The notes under the pieces were generated by a model. It was not told the DNA's origin and searched no databases. It worked only from the letters and a program-made list of their open reading frames with translations. Position numbers and translations under genes: made by a program. A DNA stretch of 64,000 nucleotides from a virus: positions 44,330 to 108,329 of the IMG/VR virus record IMGVR_UViG_3300020186_000001; one strand, given 5' to 3'. Below are positions 55,712-64,000 of the stretch, piece by piece. Numbering within the stretch: the first letter of the stretch is position 1; each line of letters starts with the position of its first letter.

Positions 55712-56010
55712 AGCCATTCCAGTATCGCAGTTCCACTATTCTCACGGTGGAGCAGAAGAAAGAAAAGAAAGCTAAGAAGCTAATGACTAGGGCGAAGGTG
55801 ATTGACATTCAAGCATTCGCAGAACGTCAGCGTATCGAGAAGAGAGAAGAGTCACGCAAGCTGAGAGCAACAGGGCGTCAACAGCGAGTGGTAGAGGTAA
55901 AGCTACTAATAGCCGACAAGAAGGCCAAAGAAGAAGCAGAAGAGCGTGCTTTTGAGCATGAGACCGAACTGATGGCTGTGAGGGCATCGGCTGGTGAAAG
56001 TCTCAGGTAA
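55708..56010 (+). CDS. Highly charged basic protein, 100 aa
   Basis: Lysine/arginine/glutamate-rich over its whole length (EQKKEKKAKKLMTRAKV, then EKREESRKLRATGRQQR), likely a single long helix. Nucleic-acid binding or a scaffold-like role is possible. Function unknown. Confidence 0.5.
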   Translation: MKPFQYRSSTILTVEQKKEKKAKKLMTRAKVIDIQAFAERQRIEKREESRKLRATGRQQRVVEVKLLIADKKAKEEAEERAFEHETELMAVRASAGESLR

Positions 56011-56034
56011 ACACCATTCACAAAAAGAGGTCAT

Positions 56035-56271
56035 ATGAAGATTGTAGTTCTCATGGGTGTGTTGTTAGCGGCTCCGGCTTTTGCTGGTGTGGAATGTGTA
56101 AATAATAAGCAATCACGATTAGTCGAGATACAAGATGTTGATGCAGGTTGTGTGGTGAAGGCTAATTCCAAAATCATATACAAGGCCAAGAGGGACAAAG
56201 ACTATTGCAAGAAGAAGGCAGCTATTCACACGGACAAGCTAATCAAGCTTGGTTGGAAGTGCGTGGGATAA
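56035..56271 (+). CDS. Secreted cysteine-containing small protein, 78 aa
   Basis: A clean Sec signal peptide (VVLMGVLLAAPAFA, cleavage before Gly18) precedes a 60-residue mature domain with four cysteines, probably disulphide-bonded in the periplasm. AAAGAGGTC precedes the ATG. Such phage proteins can inhibit host lysozyme, block superinfecting DNA or modify the envelope; none is shown. Confidence 0.6.
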   Translation: MKIVVLMGVLLAAPAFAGVECVNNKQSRLVEIQDVDAGCVVKANSKIIYKAKRDKDYCKKKAAIHTDKLIKLGWKCVG

Positions 56272-56486
56272 TGCTAAGCGATGATCGGCTAATGGGTATT
56301 GCCAAGAAGTTTAATGTCAACGCGGATCAGCCTCGCAAGGCGATTGTAAAAGAGATTTTAAGAATGATTGATATGCTTGAAGTGCCTGGCAAATCATTGA
56401 ACGGCATGGGTGTGATGCTCAAGATGATGCTTGAATCTGAGCCTGAATTGAAATCAGATTTTATGCGAGAGTTGGGGGAAATATGA
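56271..56486 (+). CDS. Small protein ending in FMRELGEI, 71 aa
   Basis: The start overlaps the upstream stop in TAATG. Helical with a methionine-rich middle (NGMGVMLKMMLESEPEL) and the recurring tail DFMRELGEI. The ATATGA at its end starts the next gene. Confidence 0.55.
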   Translation: MLSDDRLMGIAKKFNVNADQPRKAIVKEILRMIDMLEVPGKSLNGMGVMLKMMLESEPELKSDFMRELGEI

Positions 56487-56983
56487 GTTTAGCGTTTGTG
56501 TTCATTCTGAAGTTCACTTCGTATGTGATCAAATTCCCAGGCTTCCTATCACTTGGGTTTTTACATGTGCGGTTGGCAGTAGAGCATAAAAAGAATCTAA
56601 GCGTACTAGAGGCCAATGAAGCGAGAATGCTTCAACGTAAGCCTCAATACAGACTTGATGCGACAAAACGCAAGTCACTATCTCCAAGCAATCAGGAGAC
56701 AATCCCCAATGGCTGGGACGTGGTATCTGTTCCGCAGAAAGATCCAACTAAGCGAAGAATGTCTGAATATGTATTGACCCCACCGATTGAATCAACCTTC
56801 GTGCATGATTTCTTTGGATCGCAGTTGATCATTGGTGATATGGTAGTGTGCAGAAGTCTACAAAAGACAAAACACAGACTTGAGATATCAGGCGATAGAC
56901 TCACGGTTGACAATATACCTCAGACGGTGAATCAGGGAGAACTTGAGAAAATCAAGCAGATCATTCGTGAGAGCAGGAAGTAA
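56483..56983 (+). CDS. Membrane-anchored hypothetical protein, 166 aa
   Basis: A hydrophobic N-terminus (LAFVFILKFTSYVIKFPGFL) may anchor the protein. The rest is soluble alpha/beta with a VHDFFGSQLIIGDMVVC segment. Last gene before the second fibre cluster. Function unknown. Confidence 0.5.
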   Translation: MSLAFVFILKFTSYVIKFPGFLSLGFLHVRLAVEHKKNLSVLEANEARMLQRKPQYRLDATKRKSLSPSNQETIPNGWDVVSVPQKDPTKRRMSEYVLTPPIESTFVHDFFGSQLIIGDMVVCRSLQKTKHRLEISGDRLTVDNIPQTVNQGELEKIKQIIRESRK

Positions 56984-56992
56984 GGATGCTAG

Positions 56993-57523
56993 ATGTCGAT
57001 CCCTCTCCAAGAACTATATGAGGAATTCAATAGGCGTGGCCATGATCCTCACGAATATAACAGATTGCTCAGCTCGGTCTTAGCTGAATTATACGGAATG
57101 CAGCAATCACAGGCAATTGTTTGGGACAGTGGTGTTCCGTACATTTACGATCCTTTACGTAATAAAAAGCTTTCTTTAACACGCACGATCATATCGAGTG
57201 CGTTGTATGGCGGCTCAATTTCTGACTCATATCTCCGATTAGACGGAGTTGCTACTATGGCAGAGCAGGGTTTTTTGTTGCCTAGAAAGGCGACGATCAC
57301 AGGGTTGTGGGCAAAGTCTCGCATTGGAGCTGGTTGGTATATCGAAGTTCGCAAGAACGGAGTGCCTATCACAGTTTCGAGTGTGCAGATTATTGCCGGT
57401 TCAGGATTAGACGGTACTATTGATATTGATTTGAATCAGGGCGATTGGGTTCAATTGTTCGCACAGGGAAGTGCGATAAAGCATCCAATAGCGGCATGTG
57501 AGTTAGCTTGGCGGTTAGATTAA
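56993..57523 (+). CDS. Fibre/tip protein with jelly-roll-like C-domain, 176 aa
   Basis: The C-terminal 85 residues (ATITGLWAKSRIGAGWYI, then VRKNGVPI and DLNQGDWVQLF) align with the C-terminal domain of the next gene (VRKNGSAT, DFNAGDDIEVY), so the two share a head module. The N-terminal 75 residues are helical and probably attach to the virion. It opens the second fibre cluster. Confidence 0.65.
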   Translation: MSIPLQELYEEFNRRGHDPHEYNRLLSSVLAELYGMQQSQAIVWDSGVPYIYDPLRNKKLSLTRTIISSALYGGSISDSYLRLDGVATMAEQGFLLPRKATITGLWAKSRIGAGWYIEVRKNGVPITVSSVQIIAGSGLDGTIDIDLNQGDWVQLFAQGSAIKHPIAACELAWRLD

Positions 57524-57545
57524 AACACTTCCAAAGGAGATCTAA

Positions 57546-59036
57546 ATGAGCTTTTTAAAAGTCACGTCAACAACAGCGGTTGCTATTCCAGATTTGGGCT
57601 ACACAGTCCCAGCTAGTTCTACAGTTGTTCTTTCAGGTCAGTTTTCAATTGATGATTTATATCTCTCAGCGGATCTTGAGGCGGCTATCATCGCAGCAGC
57701 TCTCGCGGTTGAGATTGATTACGGCACAGGCTACACGGCGGTTCTGGCGGCAGATTACACCAATCGTGATGCACTAGCGGCGTTCATGAACGTGTATGAG
57801 ATCACTAATCAGAACAACAACGAAGATCTAGTCGATGGTTCAGAGGTTAACGCTTCCGGTCCTTCCGCAGCTCCTCTCCACATTCACGATGCTAGATATT
57901 TCAGAGAGAACGAGTTGACACCGGTCACAGGCGCAGGGCTTATCGGTGCAGACGACGCGGTGTGGGATCCAACTATGACCTTCACTACAGTGCAGGGGTT
58001 CATTGATGGGCTTTACACCTATTTGAGCGGCTTTGATTTGGACAATGTTTATGACAATGACGCTGATGGCGTCATGAATATTGATGGATCGTTTCCTCTT
58101 GATCTTCGTTCTGATGGAACAAACGATGTGGTCTTTGCTTCACGCAAGATCGGTGCTGATTATCAGAGGGCTGGACAGTTAGATGTATCAGCAGATCAGG
58201 TTATTCTCGGTGCTTTGGCAGCGGGTGCATTGGCACAGATTGATATAAGAGTTGTGAGCAATATGATCGTTGATGGGAACTTAACCATCACTGGTGCGCT
58301 CACAGACACCACAGTTGACACACTAAACGTCACCAATGCGAATATCCGTTTAAGAGATGGTGCGACAGGCATCGCAGCGACTGACGCTTATGTTGAAGTT
58401 GAACGTGGAACGAGCGGTGCAGACTCACAGCTTCTATGGAATGAGGTATCAGGTCGTTGGCAGGCTGGTATCGTTGGAGCGATTCACACGCTTGCATGGA
58501 TTGATTACAGTGAGGTGATCACAGGTATTTGGGAGATGCAAGGCGGTGCAGCTACCGATCCAAGCATGTATCTTACTAACAAGGCATCGGCACCATCTAC
58601 GAATCTCGGTGCAGCAGGACAGATCGCACTAGCGTCTATCACCAATATCCCTGCTTATTATGATCAGACTAGGACAAAGTGGCTTTCGATGTATCGCGAG
58701 TATATGACGTTTTCAGGTCGTGATAATTCCAATAACGCTAACGAGTATTTGCGTGCTGGCGAGTTCACTTCTAACCAAGGTGGTCCAAGACTTCTTAGGA
58801 ACATGGTGCTTATTGGCATTTCAGGTCAAACCAATGGTGCAGAGACGTGGACGGTTCGGGTTCGCAAGAATGGATCGGCAACGAACCTTGCATCGTTGGC
58901 TATCACAGCAGCGGCGGGTGCTCAGCAGATCAATACCAGTGTTGATTTTAACGCAGGCGACGATATTGAAGTATACTGTGATGGATCGAGTGTTAATCGT
59001 CCGACAGTGCGGTTGGAGTGGGCAGCAAGGTTTTAA
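57546..59036 (+). CDS. Tail fibre, 496 aa
   Basis: AAGGAG precedes the ATG. Its N-terminus (TTAVAIPDLGYTVPASSTVV) is shared with the 59050 product (STTGVDVSIPELGIVIL), a common attachment module. The middle carries fibre-like beta repeats (DGSFPLDLRSDGTNDVVFA, LTITGALTDTTVDTLNV). The C-terminal jelly-roll is shared with the 56993 product. Confidence 0.7.
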   Translation: MSFLKVTSTTAVAIPDLGYTVPASSTVVLSGQFSIDDLYLSADLEAAIIAAALAVEIDYGTGYTAVLAADYTNRDALAAFMNVYEITNQNNNEDLVDGSEVNASGPSAAPLHIHDARYFRENELTPVTGAGLIGADDAVWDPTMTFTTVQGFIDGLYTYLSGFDLDNVYDNDADGVMNIDGSFPLDLRSDGTNDVVFASRKIGADYQRAGQLDVSADQVILGALAAGALAQIDIRVVSNMIVDGNLTITGALTDTTVDTLNVTNANIRLRDGATGIAATDAYVEVERGTSGADSQLLWNEVSGRWQAGIVGAIHTLAWIDYSEVITGIWEMQGGAATDPSMYLTNKASAPSTNLGAAGQIALASITNIPAYYDQTRTKWLSMYREYMTFSGRDNSNNANEYLRAGEFTSNQGGPRLLRNMVLIGISGQTNGAETWTVRVRKNGSATNLASLAITAAAGAQQINTSVDFNAGDDIEVYCDGSSVNRPTVRLEWAARF

Positions 59037-59049
59037 TTAGGGGTGCGGT

Positions 59050-59583
59050 ATGGGTTTATTTGTTTCAACTACAGGCGTGGATGTTTCTATTCCTGAGTTG
59101 GGAATAGTCATCCTAGATCCGACGGTTGATTTTGATTTGCCAGCTCAGTTCAGTGCAGAGGAGATTCAACACGCTAAGACTTTGACGGATAGAATTCTCG
59201 ATGGGACGTTAGTGTGGCGGAAGGTCGCAGCGGGTGCGGTTCAGACTCCTTCTAATTATGATCCAGAATACTATGAGATTAGCGAAGAGAATACAGGCAC
59301 AGGCAAGTATGAAGATCGTTCTCCGGTGTTTGGAGATCTTTTAAAGGACAAGAGTGGCAGGGTTTTACCAGCAAGCTTTGCTGGCAATCCTAAGAAGGCA
59401 GCAGTGGTGTTTGCATCGGCTTTCCCAGACAATAATTATGCTGTTAACATAACAGGGTTGGATGGGAGAGTTTGGTTGCCAGAAGCAGTTTTGTTGGGTG
59501 GATTTGTGATTAATTCGCAAGCCAACCTTGCACCGATTCAGATTGTGTATTGGACGGCTATTTATCAAGGCGAATCTAATTAA
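59050..59583 (+). CDS. Short tail fibre or tip protein, 177 aa
   Basis: The N-terminal attachment module resembles the 57546 fibre. The C-terminal 75 residues (FAGNPKKAAVVFASAFPD, then TGLDGR and GGFVINSQAN) align with the end of the 59599 protein (FAGSPKKATVTFGTAMPS, GGDGR, AGFVINANAN). It therefore combines one neighbour's base with another neighbour's head. Confidence 0.7.
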   Translation: MGLFVSTTGVDVSIPELGIVILDPTVDFDLPAQFSAEEIQHAKTLTDRILDGTLVWRKVAAGAVQTPSNYDPEYYEISEENTGTGKYEDRSPVFGDLLKDKSGRVLPASFAGNPKKAAVVFASAFPDNNYAVNITGLDGRVWLPEAVLLGGFVINSQANLAPIQIVYWTAIYQGESN

Positions 59584-59598
59584 CCAAGGAGAGAGACG

Positions 59599-60588
59599 AT
59601 GCCATTAATAATTGATCAACTAGTATCAGAAGGCTTGGTAGACCATAAATCCCTGCGAACGCAGGTCGCAGCTACGGTTGCGAGTGCATCAACACTTTCT
59701 CTTGTTGTTGGATCAGAGATGATTCAGGTCATCACGGGATCGGTAGCTGGTCAAATTGTAAAGCTACCTGATGCAACTACCTTGACAGTTGGATATCGCT
59801 ACGAGGTGTGGAACGCTACTTCAGTCAACGTCACGGTGAATGACAATGCTAGTGCGTTGTTGGTTCTTTTGGCTCCTAATGAGCGTGTTATTTTTATTCT
59901 GCAAACTGCTACTCCGGCAGCGGGTGTGTGGTTGTGGTCCATTCTCACAAAAACCTCAGCAGCGGAACAATTCTTAGTTACGTATCCAGGCACAGGGCTA
60001 TCTGTAAACTACACTGGTGGTACTGCGAGGTTTAACGGCGTCAGTACAGCGGTGGCGGCAGGCTCAATCACATTGGGTGCGAGCATCACTGGGGGTTGGG
60101 TTTTTATTACAACGGGTGGTGCGGTTTCCTCTGGAACGACGCTTCCTGATGGAGCGACTCCTTTAGCACAGTTCACAACGAGCGGCAGTGCGGTCACATC
60201 TCTCACGGATCAAAGAGAGACGATTGATGCGAACACTGTGTGGGGTGTGGTCGGTGATATCGTTTCTAATATTTATAACAGGGCGGCAGCAGCGGGGACT
60301 CTTGAGAAGTACGCTAGAGCGGATCACGCCCACTTAAATAACTCTTTGCTTAATCGTGCGGGAGTAGTCACAGCGGGTACGTTTGCGGGTAGTCCTAAGA
60401 AGGCTACTGTGACATTTGGAACTGCAATGCCTTCTGCTACCTATTCAATCAGCCTTAGCGGTGGCGACGGTAGAACATTTACTTATGAGACGAGGACTAC
60501 GGCTGGATTCGTTATTAATGCAAATGCAAACCAAGCATTAACAGCAGACGTGAGCTGGGAAGCAACAATTACAGGTGAAGCGACTTAA
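59599..60588 (+). CDS. Tail fibre/receptor-binding protein A, 329 aa
   Basis: GGAGAG precedes the ATG. The N-terminal 115 residues (LPDATTLTVGYRYEVWN, later VWLWSI) are paralogous to the 60588 product. The C-terminal head is the FAGSPKKA module shared with the 59050 protein. The middle has beta-rich, threonine-rich sequence. A receptor-binding role is inferred. Confidence 0.7.
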   Translation: MPLIIDQLVSEGLVDHKSLRTQVAATVASASTLSLVVGSEMIQVITGSVAGQIVKLPDATTLTVGYRYEVWNATSVNVTVNDNASALLVLLAPNERVIFILQTATPAAGVWLWSILTKTSAAEQFLVTYPGTGLSVNYTGGTARFNGVSTAVAAGSITLGASITGGWVFITTGGAVSSGTTLPDGATPLAQFTTSGSAVTSLTDQRETIDANTVWGVVGDIVSNIYNRAAAAGTLEKYARADHAHLNNSLLNRAGVVTAGTFAGSPKKATVTFGTAMPSATYSISLSGGDGRTFTYETRTTAGFVINANANQALTADVSWEATITGEAT

Positions 60589-61322
60589 TGCCTCAGATCA
60601 TTGACGCAGTTACAGTTGAGGGGTTACTGACGCATACATCTAAGGTGTGTGTTCCAGCTACTCAAGCAACAGCGGCTAGTACGCTGTCTCTCACTGTTGC
60701 GTCCAACATGTCTCAGTATTTCACTGGAACTACGGCTGGTCAGATCGTTCGGCTACCAAATGCTACGACACTTGCAATCGGTCAGCGGTATGAGATTTAC
60801 AATCAGTCTACTCAGAGTATCGATATTCAAGATGGAGCCTCTGGTGCTTTGCTAACTCTGCCCAATACGACAATCACTTACTTGACGCTTCAGCTTAATG
60901 GGAATTCAGCAGGATCATGGATTTTCTGGTCTATCTCAGCATCTGTGGTGGCTGGTGGTGTGACAAACTTTAATCTCACCTCGTCTACTGCGTTCACTAC
61001 TTCGTCTCAGACCGATGTTGTTATCACTGGTTTTACTGTTACCCCTTCCGCTGGCACGTATGGAATTTGGTACAACGCTTCGGTGTACTATACAACGACA
61101 CCAAAAGCTCATTATTGGAGCATATATAAAGCGGGTGTGGGGGTAGCAGATTCAGCAAGGCAACAGGATACGGCTCACTCAAATCAAACGATGGTTGATA
61201 GCACTATGTCTATCGTTCAAGTCAATGGTTCTCAGGCCATTGACGTAAGGGTTCGCTGTGCTAACACGGGAGCTTTAACCGTCAATGATCGGTCGTTACT
61301 TCTAAGCAGATTGGGGTCATAA
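60588..61322 (+). CDS. Tail fibre/receptor-binding protein B, 244 aa
   Basis: It starts on the last base of the preceding stop. The N-terminal half is a paralogue of the 59599 product (LPNATTLAIGQRYEIYN, later SWIFWSI). The C-terminal 120 residues are a different head, reminiscent of C1q/TNF-like jelly rolls (TPSAGTYGIWYNASVYY). Duplicated base with swapped head. Confidence 0.7.
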   Translation: MPQIIDAVTVEGLLTHTSKVCVPATQATAASTLSLTVASNMSQYFTGTTAGQIVRLPNATTLAIGQRYEIYNQSTQSIDIQDGASGALLTLPNTTITYLTLQLNGNSAGSWIFWSISASVVAGGVTNFNLTSSTAFTTSSQTDVVITGFTVTPSAGTYGIWYNASVYYTTTPKAHYWSIYKAGVGVADSARQQDTAHSNQTMVDSTMSIVQVNGSQAIDVRVRCANTGALTVNDRSLLLSRLGS

Positions 61323-61323
61323 G

Positions 61324-62022
61324 ATGGCTGATTATGTTTACACAAAAACACCTGTCGCAGTTGATAGACTAGCAAACGAGATAGCGATATCAGCTATCGT
61401 TACTGCACTTAATAACTGCTCGACGCTTGGAGCACAGCTCACAGTCGTCATGAGAGATACACTTAGTGCAGGCGACGAAACCATCTTGAATGAGATTGTG
61501 TCAGCACACACTGGTGTACCATTAACCATTGTTCAACCAACGCAGCCAGTATCAGTAACTTCTCAACCAGATCCAGTGCCATTCGCTCAGCCTACTTATA
61601 GAACTAAACGAGACACCTCTGGCGGCATTACAACGGTTGCAAAGAACACCACTGGGTATACTGAATTTCAGCTTGGTGCGGAGCGTTACGTTTCGGGAGG
61701 AGACGTAATAATTGAGAATGCTGAGTTCGGTGATTACTTAATTGCGAAAGTAACGGACGTGGCAGAAATTATTCCGGCACCGTATCGTGCGGCGTTGTGT
61801 GAGGCGTGGCCTATTGTTGCAACATACATCGTCAAAGCGTATGTGCCAGTTAGGACTCCAGGGTCGATCCAGGCTGGGAGCATAACGACATACTCGATAG
61901 ACACTTATCCTCTCAACGCAAAGATCACGGCTGGGCTTTTCTTAGAGGTCGAATATCATGCGGTTGACGTTGGGCTGAGTAGGCGGTTTGTAGTGAATTA
62001 TAATTTAACTAGAAAGCTGTAA
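61324..62022 (+). CDS. Virion structural protein, 232 aa
   Basis: It starts 2 bases after the previous gene. The N-terminal 65 residues are helical (VDRLANEIAISAIVTALNN), followed by a beta-rich remainder with proline-rich linker (QPTQPVSVTSQPDPVPF). No domain is recognised. Its position between fibres and the peptidase suggests a baseplate, collar or connector component. Confidence 0.5.
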   Translation: MADYVYTKTPVAVDRLANEIAISAIVTALNNCSTLGAQLTVVMRDTLSAGDETILNEIVSAHTGVPLTIVQPTQPVSVTSQPDPVPFAQPTYRTKRDTSGGITTVAKNTTGYTEFQLGAERYVSGGDVIIENAEFGDYLIAKVTDVAEIIPAPYRAALCEAWPIVATYIVKAYVPVRTPGSIQAGSITTYSIDTYPLNAKITAGLFLEVEYHAVDVGLSRRFVVNYNLTRKL

Positions 62023-62024
62023 AC

Positions 62025-62594
62025 ATGACGATTAGGAGCACCATACTTGATGCGGTCGTCCCAATAACAAAATGGATCGGTAGAACACACGTCCCGTATT
62101 CAGTCAAAAAGATGAGGGCAAAGGATTACCGTGAGATTGTAGAGGTGGCATCTCCAGGCATGATCTTGCTTTCAAAGATTGATGGGCAGATGACTAATCT
62201 GTTTATTCCAGGGGAATACAAGCATGGTGCGGTTTACCGCGATGAGTTCACGGTTGTTGAGGCTATTAGCAAGGGCGTTGTGCAGACGGACATTATTGAT
62301 TTCCTTTTAACCAAGGACAAGGTTTGCCTTCTTGAGCCGATGTTTGCAGACAGAGATCAGATGGAGCAGGTGGCAGATTGGTGTGATTTGCAGTTGGGAT
62401 TTCCATACGATTATAAGTTTGGTGGCGACGTGAAAGCTTTCTACTGTTTTGAATTGGCGTATGCGGCTTACAAAGAAATATGTCCAGGCTCACCTTGGGA
62501 GCTACGCAATACACTTGGCGAGCCAACGGTCACAGGCGATGATTACCTAAACGCTTCGAGCAAGTGGCGTATCGTTGGACAGTGGCCTAAGTAA
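62025..62594 (+). CDS. YiiX-like permuted NlpC/P60 (C92-type) cysteine peptidase, 189 aa
   Basis: The permuted order of catalytic residues is visible: His67 in GEYKHGAVY first, then Cys141 in FYCFELAYAAY, with a GMILLSKIDG strand before and LGFPYDYKFGG between. These match YiiX/C92-type enzymes, which act on lipid-linked or peptide substrates. Next to structural genes it could be a virion-associated peptidoglycan or envelope enzyme. Confidence 0.65.
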   Translation: MTIRSTILDAVVPITKWIGRTHVPYSVKKMRAKDYREIVEVASPGMILLSKIDGQMTNLFIPGEYKHGAVYRDEFTVVEAISKGVVQTDIIDFLLTKDKVCLLEPMFADRDQMEQVADWCDLQLGFPYDYKFGGDVKAFYCFELAYAAYKEICPGSPWELRNTLGEPTVTGDDYLNASSKWRIVGQWPK

Positions 62595-62626
62595 AATAAA
62601 AGTGGATCTCAATCAGAACTTCGGTT

Positions 62627-62666
62627 AAGCTATTCAAAATACACATACATGTCATTTCAATAGCTT
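62627..62666. other. Inverted repeat upstream of the terminase
   Basis: AAGCTATT (62627-62634) and AATAGCTT (62659-62666) are perfect complements separated by 24 bases. The 91-base gap has no gene. Proximity to the terminase start makes it a candidate packaging or regulatory site. Confidence 0.35.
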
Positions 62667-62685
62667 GACGGATTAGATTGACCCG

Positions 62686-64000
62686 ATGACTCCTGACACT
62701 TCCAGAACGCCTACGGATATGGGTTATGTCCTTGACGAAGAGATACTTCTTCGCAGGGATTTGTCCTATTTCGCAGAAGTAATCCTAGATATGGAGATCA
62801 GTGATCACCATAAATCGTGGGCATCGCTAGTCTCCAGGCACAAAAAGCTTGCGATTGAGGCTCCGAGGGATCACGGCAAGTCTTTCATGTTCTCGTTTGC
62901 TTATGCGATATGGCGAGCTTATTTCAATTGGATTCCGCCATCACTGATGACTGGGTTTAAATCCATTCCGCGTATCTCTGTTGGTTATATCTTTTCGAAT
63001 ACTCAAGATCAGGCGATCAAGCTTTTAAGCATGGTAAAGCATGAGATCGAGAGCAACGAGAGATTGAGGCATCTTTACCCTAGCGACAAGGATGTCTGGT
63101 CTAAGACAGAGATCAAGCTATCAAACAACGCGGCTATCAGAGCACGCGGGTGGGGACAATCAGTTAGGGGTGCTCACCCCGTTTGGATCGTTTGTGATGA
63201 CGTTTTAAACGATGAGACGATCTATTCAGAATTAACTAGATCAAAGCAGATTGATTACTTCTTCAGTGCGGTGACACCGATGCTTGTCCCTGGTGGCCAG
63301 CTTGTAGTTGTCGGGACGCCTTTTCATCAAGAAGATCTGTATCAAAAGCTTTCTGAGAATACGACGTACCACTTCAGTCGCTCACCTGCAATCAATGAGA
63401 ACGGTGCGGCCTTATGGCCTACGCGGTACAGCAAAGAGATGTTGATGAGTCGCAAGAGCGAAGTTGGATCAACCCGCTTTGCAAGGGAATACTTATGCCT
63501 TCCAATTTCTGATGATTCTTCTTTATTCCCTGAACGCATTCTCACGCAATGCTTTGACCATGAATTTCAAATGCCGAATATTCTCACAAGTCAGGATCGT
63601 AGGGATCTCCGAGTATTCACGGGTGTGGATTTGGCTATGTCCTCCACAGTGGGAGCTGACTACACAGTTATTACAACTCTTGGTGTAGACAAGTTCCAGA
63701 ATCGTTGGATTCTCGATATCAGAAGAAAGCGTGGTCTTTCTCTCATGGAGCAGCTTAGAGAGATTGAAGACGTGAACAAGAACTATAGACCTCTCAAGGT
63801 TTTGATCGAGGATAATTCGTTTCAAAGGATCTTCAGAGATGAGCTTATTCGCAACACGGATATTCCAGTGCAGGGGTTTACTACAACCGCACACAACAAG
63901 AATGCTTTGGATCGGGGTGTTCCTTCGCTTCAGATTCTATTCGAGAACAGGAAGTTTGTTATTGGCAGGAAAACTGAGGCTGATCGCTTAATCACAGATA
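62686..64000 (+). CDS. Terminase large subunit, 3' end beyond the window
   Basis: From ATG 62686, 438 codons are visible. The ATPase domain has Walker A APRDHGKS (59-66), Walker B WIVCDDV (167-173) and coupling motif VVVGTPFH (207-214). The nuclease domain begins with GVDLAMS (313-319), the first catalytic Asp of the RNase H-like fold. It cuts and pumps DNA into capsids. The remaining nuclease motifs lie beyond the edge. No strong ribosome site is visible. Confidence 0.92.
   Translation, partial: MTPDTSRTPTDMGYVLDEEILLRRDLSYFAEVILDMEISDHHKSWASLVSRHKKLAIEAPRDHGKSFMFSFAYAIWRAYFNWIPPSLMTGFKSIPRISVGYIFSNTQDQAIKLLSMVKHEIESNERLRHLYPSDKDVWSKTEIKLSNNAAIRARGWGQSVRGAHPVWIVCDDVLNDETIYSELTRSKQIDYFFSAVTPMLVPGGQLVVVGTPFHQEDLYQKLSENTTYHFSRSPAINENGAALWPTRYSKEMLMSRKSEVGSTRFAREYLCLPISDDSSLFPERILTQCFDHEFQMPNILTSQDRRDLRVFTGVDLAMSSTVGADYTVITTLGVDKFQNRWILDIRRKRGLSLMEQLREIEDVNKNYRPLKVLIEDNSFQRIFRDELIRNTDIPVQGFTTTAHNKNALDRGVPSLQILFENRKFVIGRKTEADRLITD

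Overview
The window is a segment of a large tailed double-stranded DNA phage (Caudoviricetes). It holds densely packed, often ATGA-overlapping genes: tail-fibre and virion genes, a lysis cassette, a full phage replication and recombination set, nucleotide-metabolism genes, an antirepressor, and the start of a terminase large subunit. I found no ribosomal genes, integrase, transposase, CRISPR array or reverse transcriptase. The host cannot be named. Three lipobox lipoproteins, Sec signal peptides and a spanin-like gene pair suggest a Gram-negative (diderm) bacterium that uses GGAGG-type ribosome binding sites.

Layout. (1) 1-8.99 kb, rightward: a truncated tail-fibre gene, then fibre or virion genes with glycine linkers and internal repeats, ending in a 1198-residue LamG-type fibre. 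Two broken fibre ends lie behind it (8.3-8.4 and 9.0-9.3 kb). (2) 9.3-11.9 kb, rightward: a lipoprotein and a membrane-protein cluster resembling a holin/spanin lysis cassette, closed by a terminator. (3) 11.9-20.8 kb, leftward: an accessory arm with a MoxR/CobS-like AAA ATPase and a CobT-like VWA protein, a histone-deacetylase-fold enzyme, a lipoprotein, an ATP-dependent DNA ligase with a WGR protein, and several microproteins. Six copies of one conserved promoter-like block drive it. (4) 20.9-21.3 kb: an initiator-type tRNA(CAU) and one small gene, rightward. (5) 21.3-27.05 kb, leftward: primase, DnaB-type helicase, an unknown protein, a sigma-like factor, and a SF2 helicase encoded as two overlapping genes that look like a natural split intein carrying a Vsr-like endonuclease. 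(6) 27.06-27.84 kb: an AT-rich divergent intergenic region. (7) 27.9-56 kb, rightward: many small genes, a peptidoglycan peptidase, deoxynucleoside kinase, an intein-containing DnaE polymerase, UvsY-like and gp32-like proteins, RecA/UvsX, SbcD/SbcC (gp47/gp46), a DEDDy exonuclease, a resolvase-like nuclease, an FKBP-domain protein, ParB-like and Dam-like proteins, MazG-like and RRM proteins, an AntA antirepressor and a possible small terminase. (8) 57-62.6 kb, rightward: a second fibre cluster with shuffled N- and C-terminal modules and a YiiX-like peptidase. (9) 62.7-64 kb: the terminase large subunit, cut by the window edge. Capsid, portal and tail-tube genes are missing and presumably lie outside the window.

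How the genes work together. DnaE, primase, DnaB-like helicase, SSB, ligase and SF2 helicase give a nearly autonomous replisome. RecA, the UvsY-like protein, SbcCD and the resolvase give recombination-dependent replication. The sigma-like factor, the antirepressor, a perfect palindrome at four rightward sites and the repeated promoter block suggest layered transcriptional control.

The strongest candidates for something new are the overlapping split-intein helicase, the phage initiator tRNA with an AU/GC/GU anticodon stem, the four-copy palindrome, a paralogous 39-residue microprotein family, and a HDAC/AAA-VWA/WGR-ligase accessory arm under one shared promoter type. All functional statements come from reading motifs; no database search was possible.
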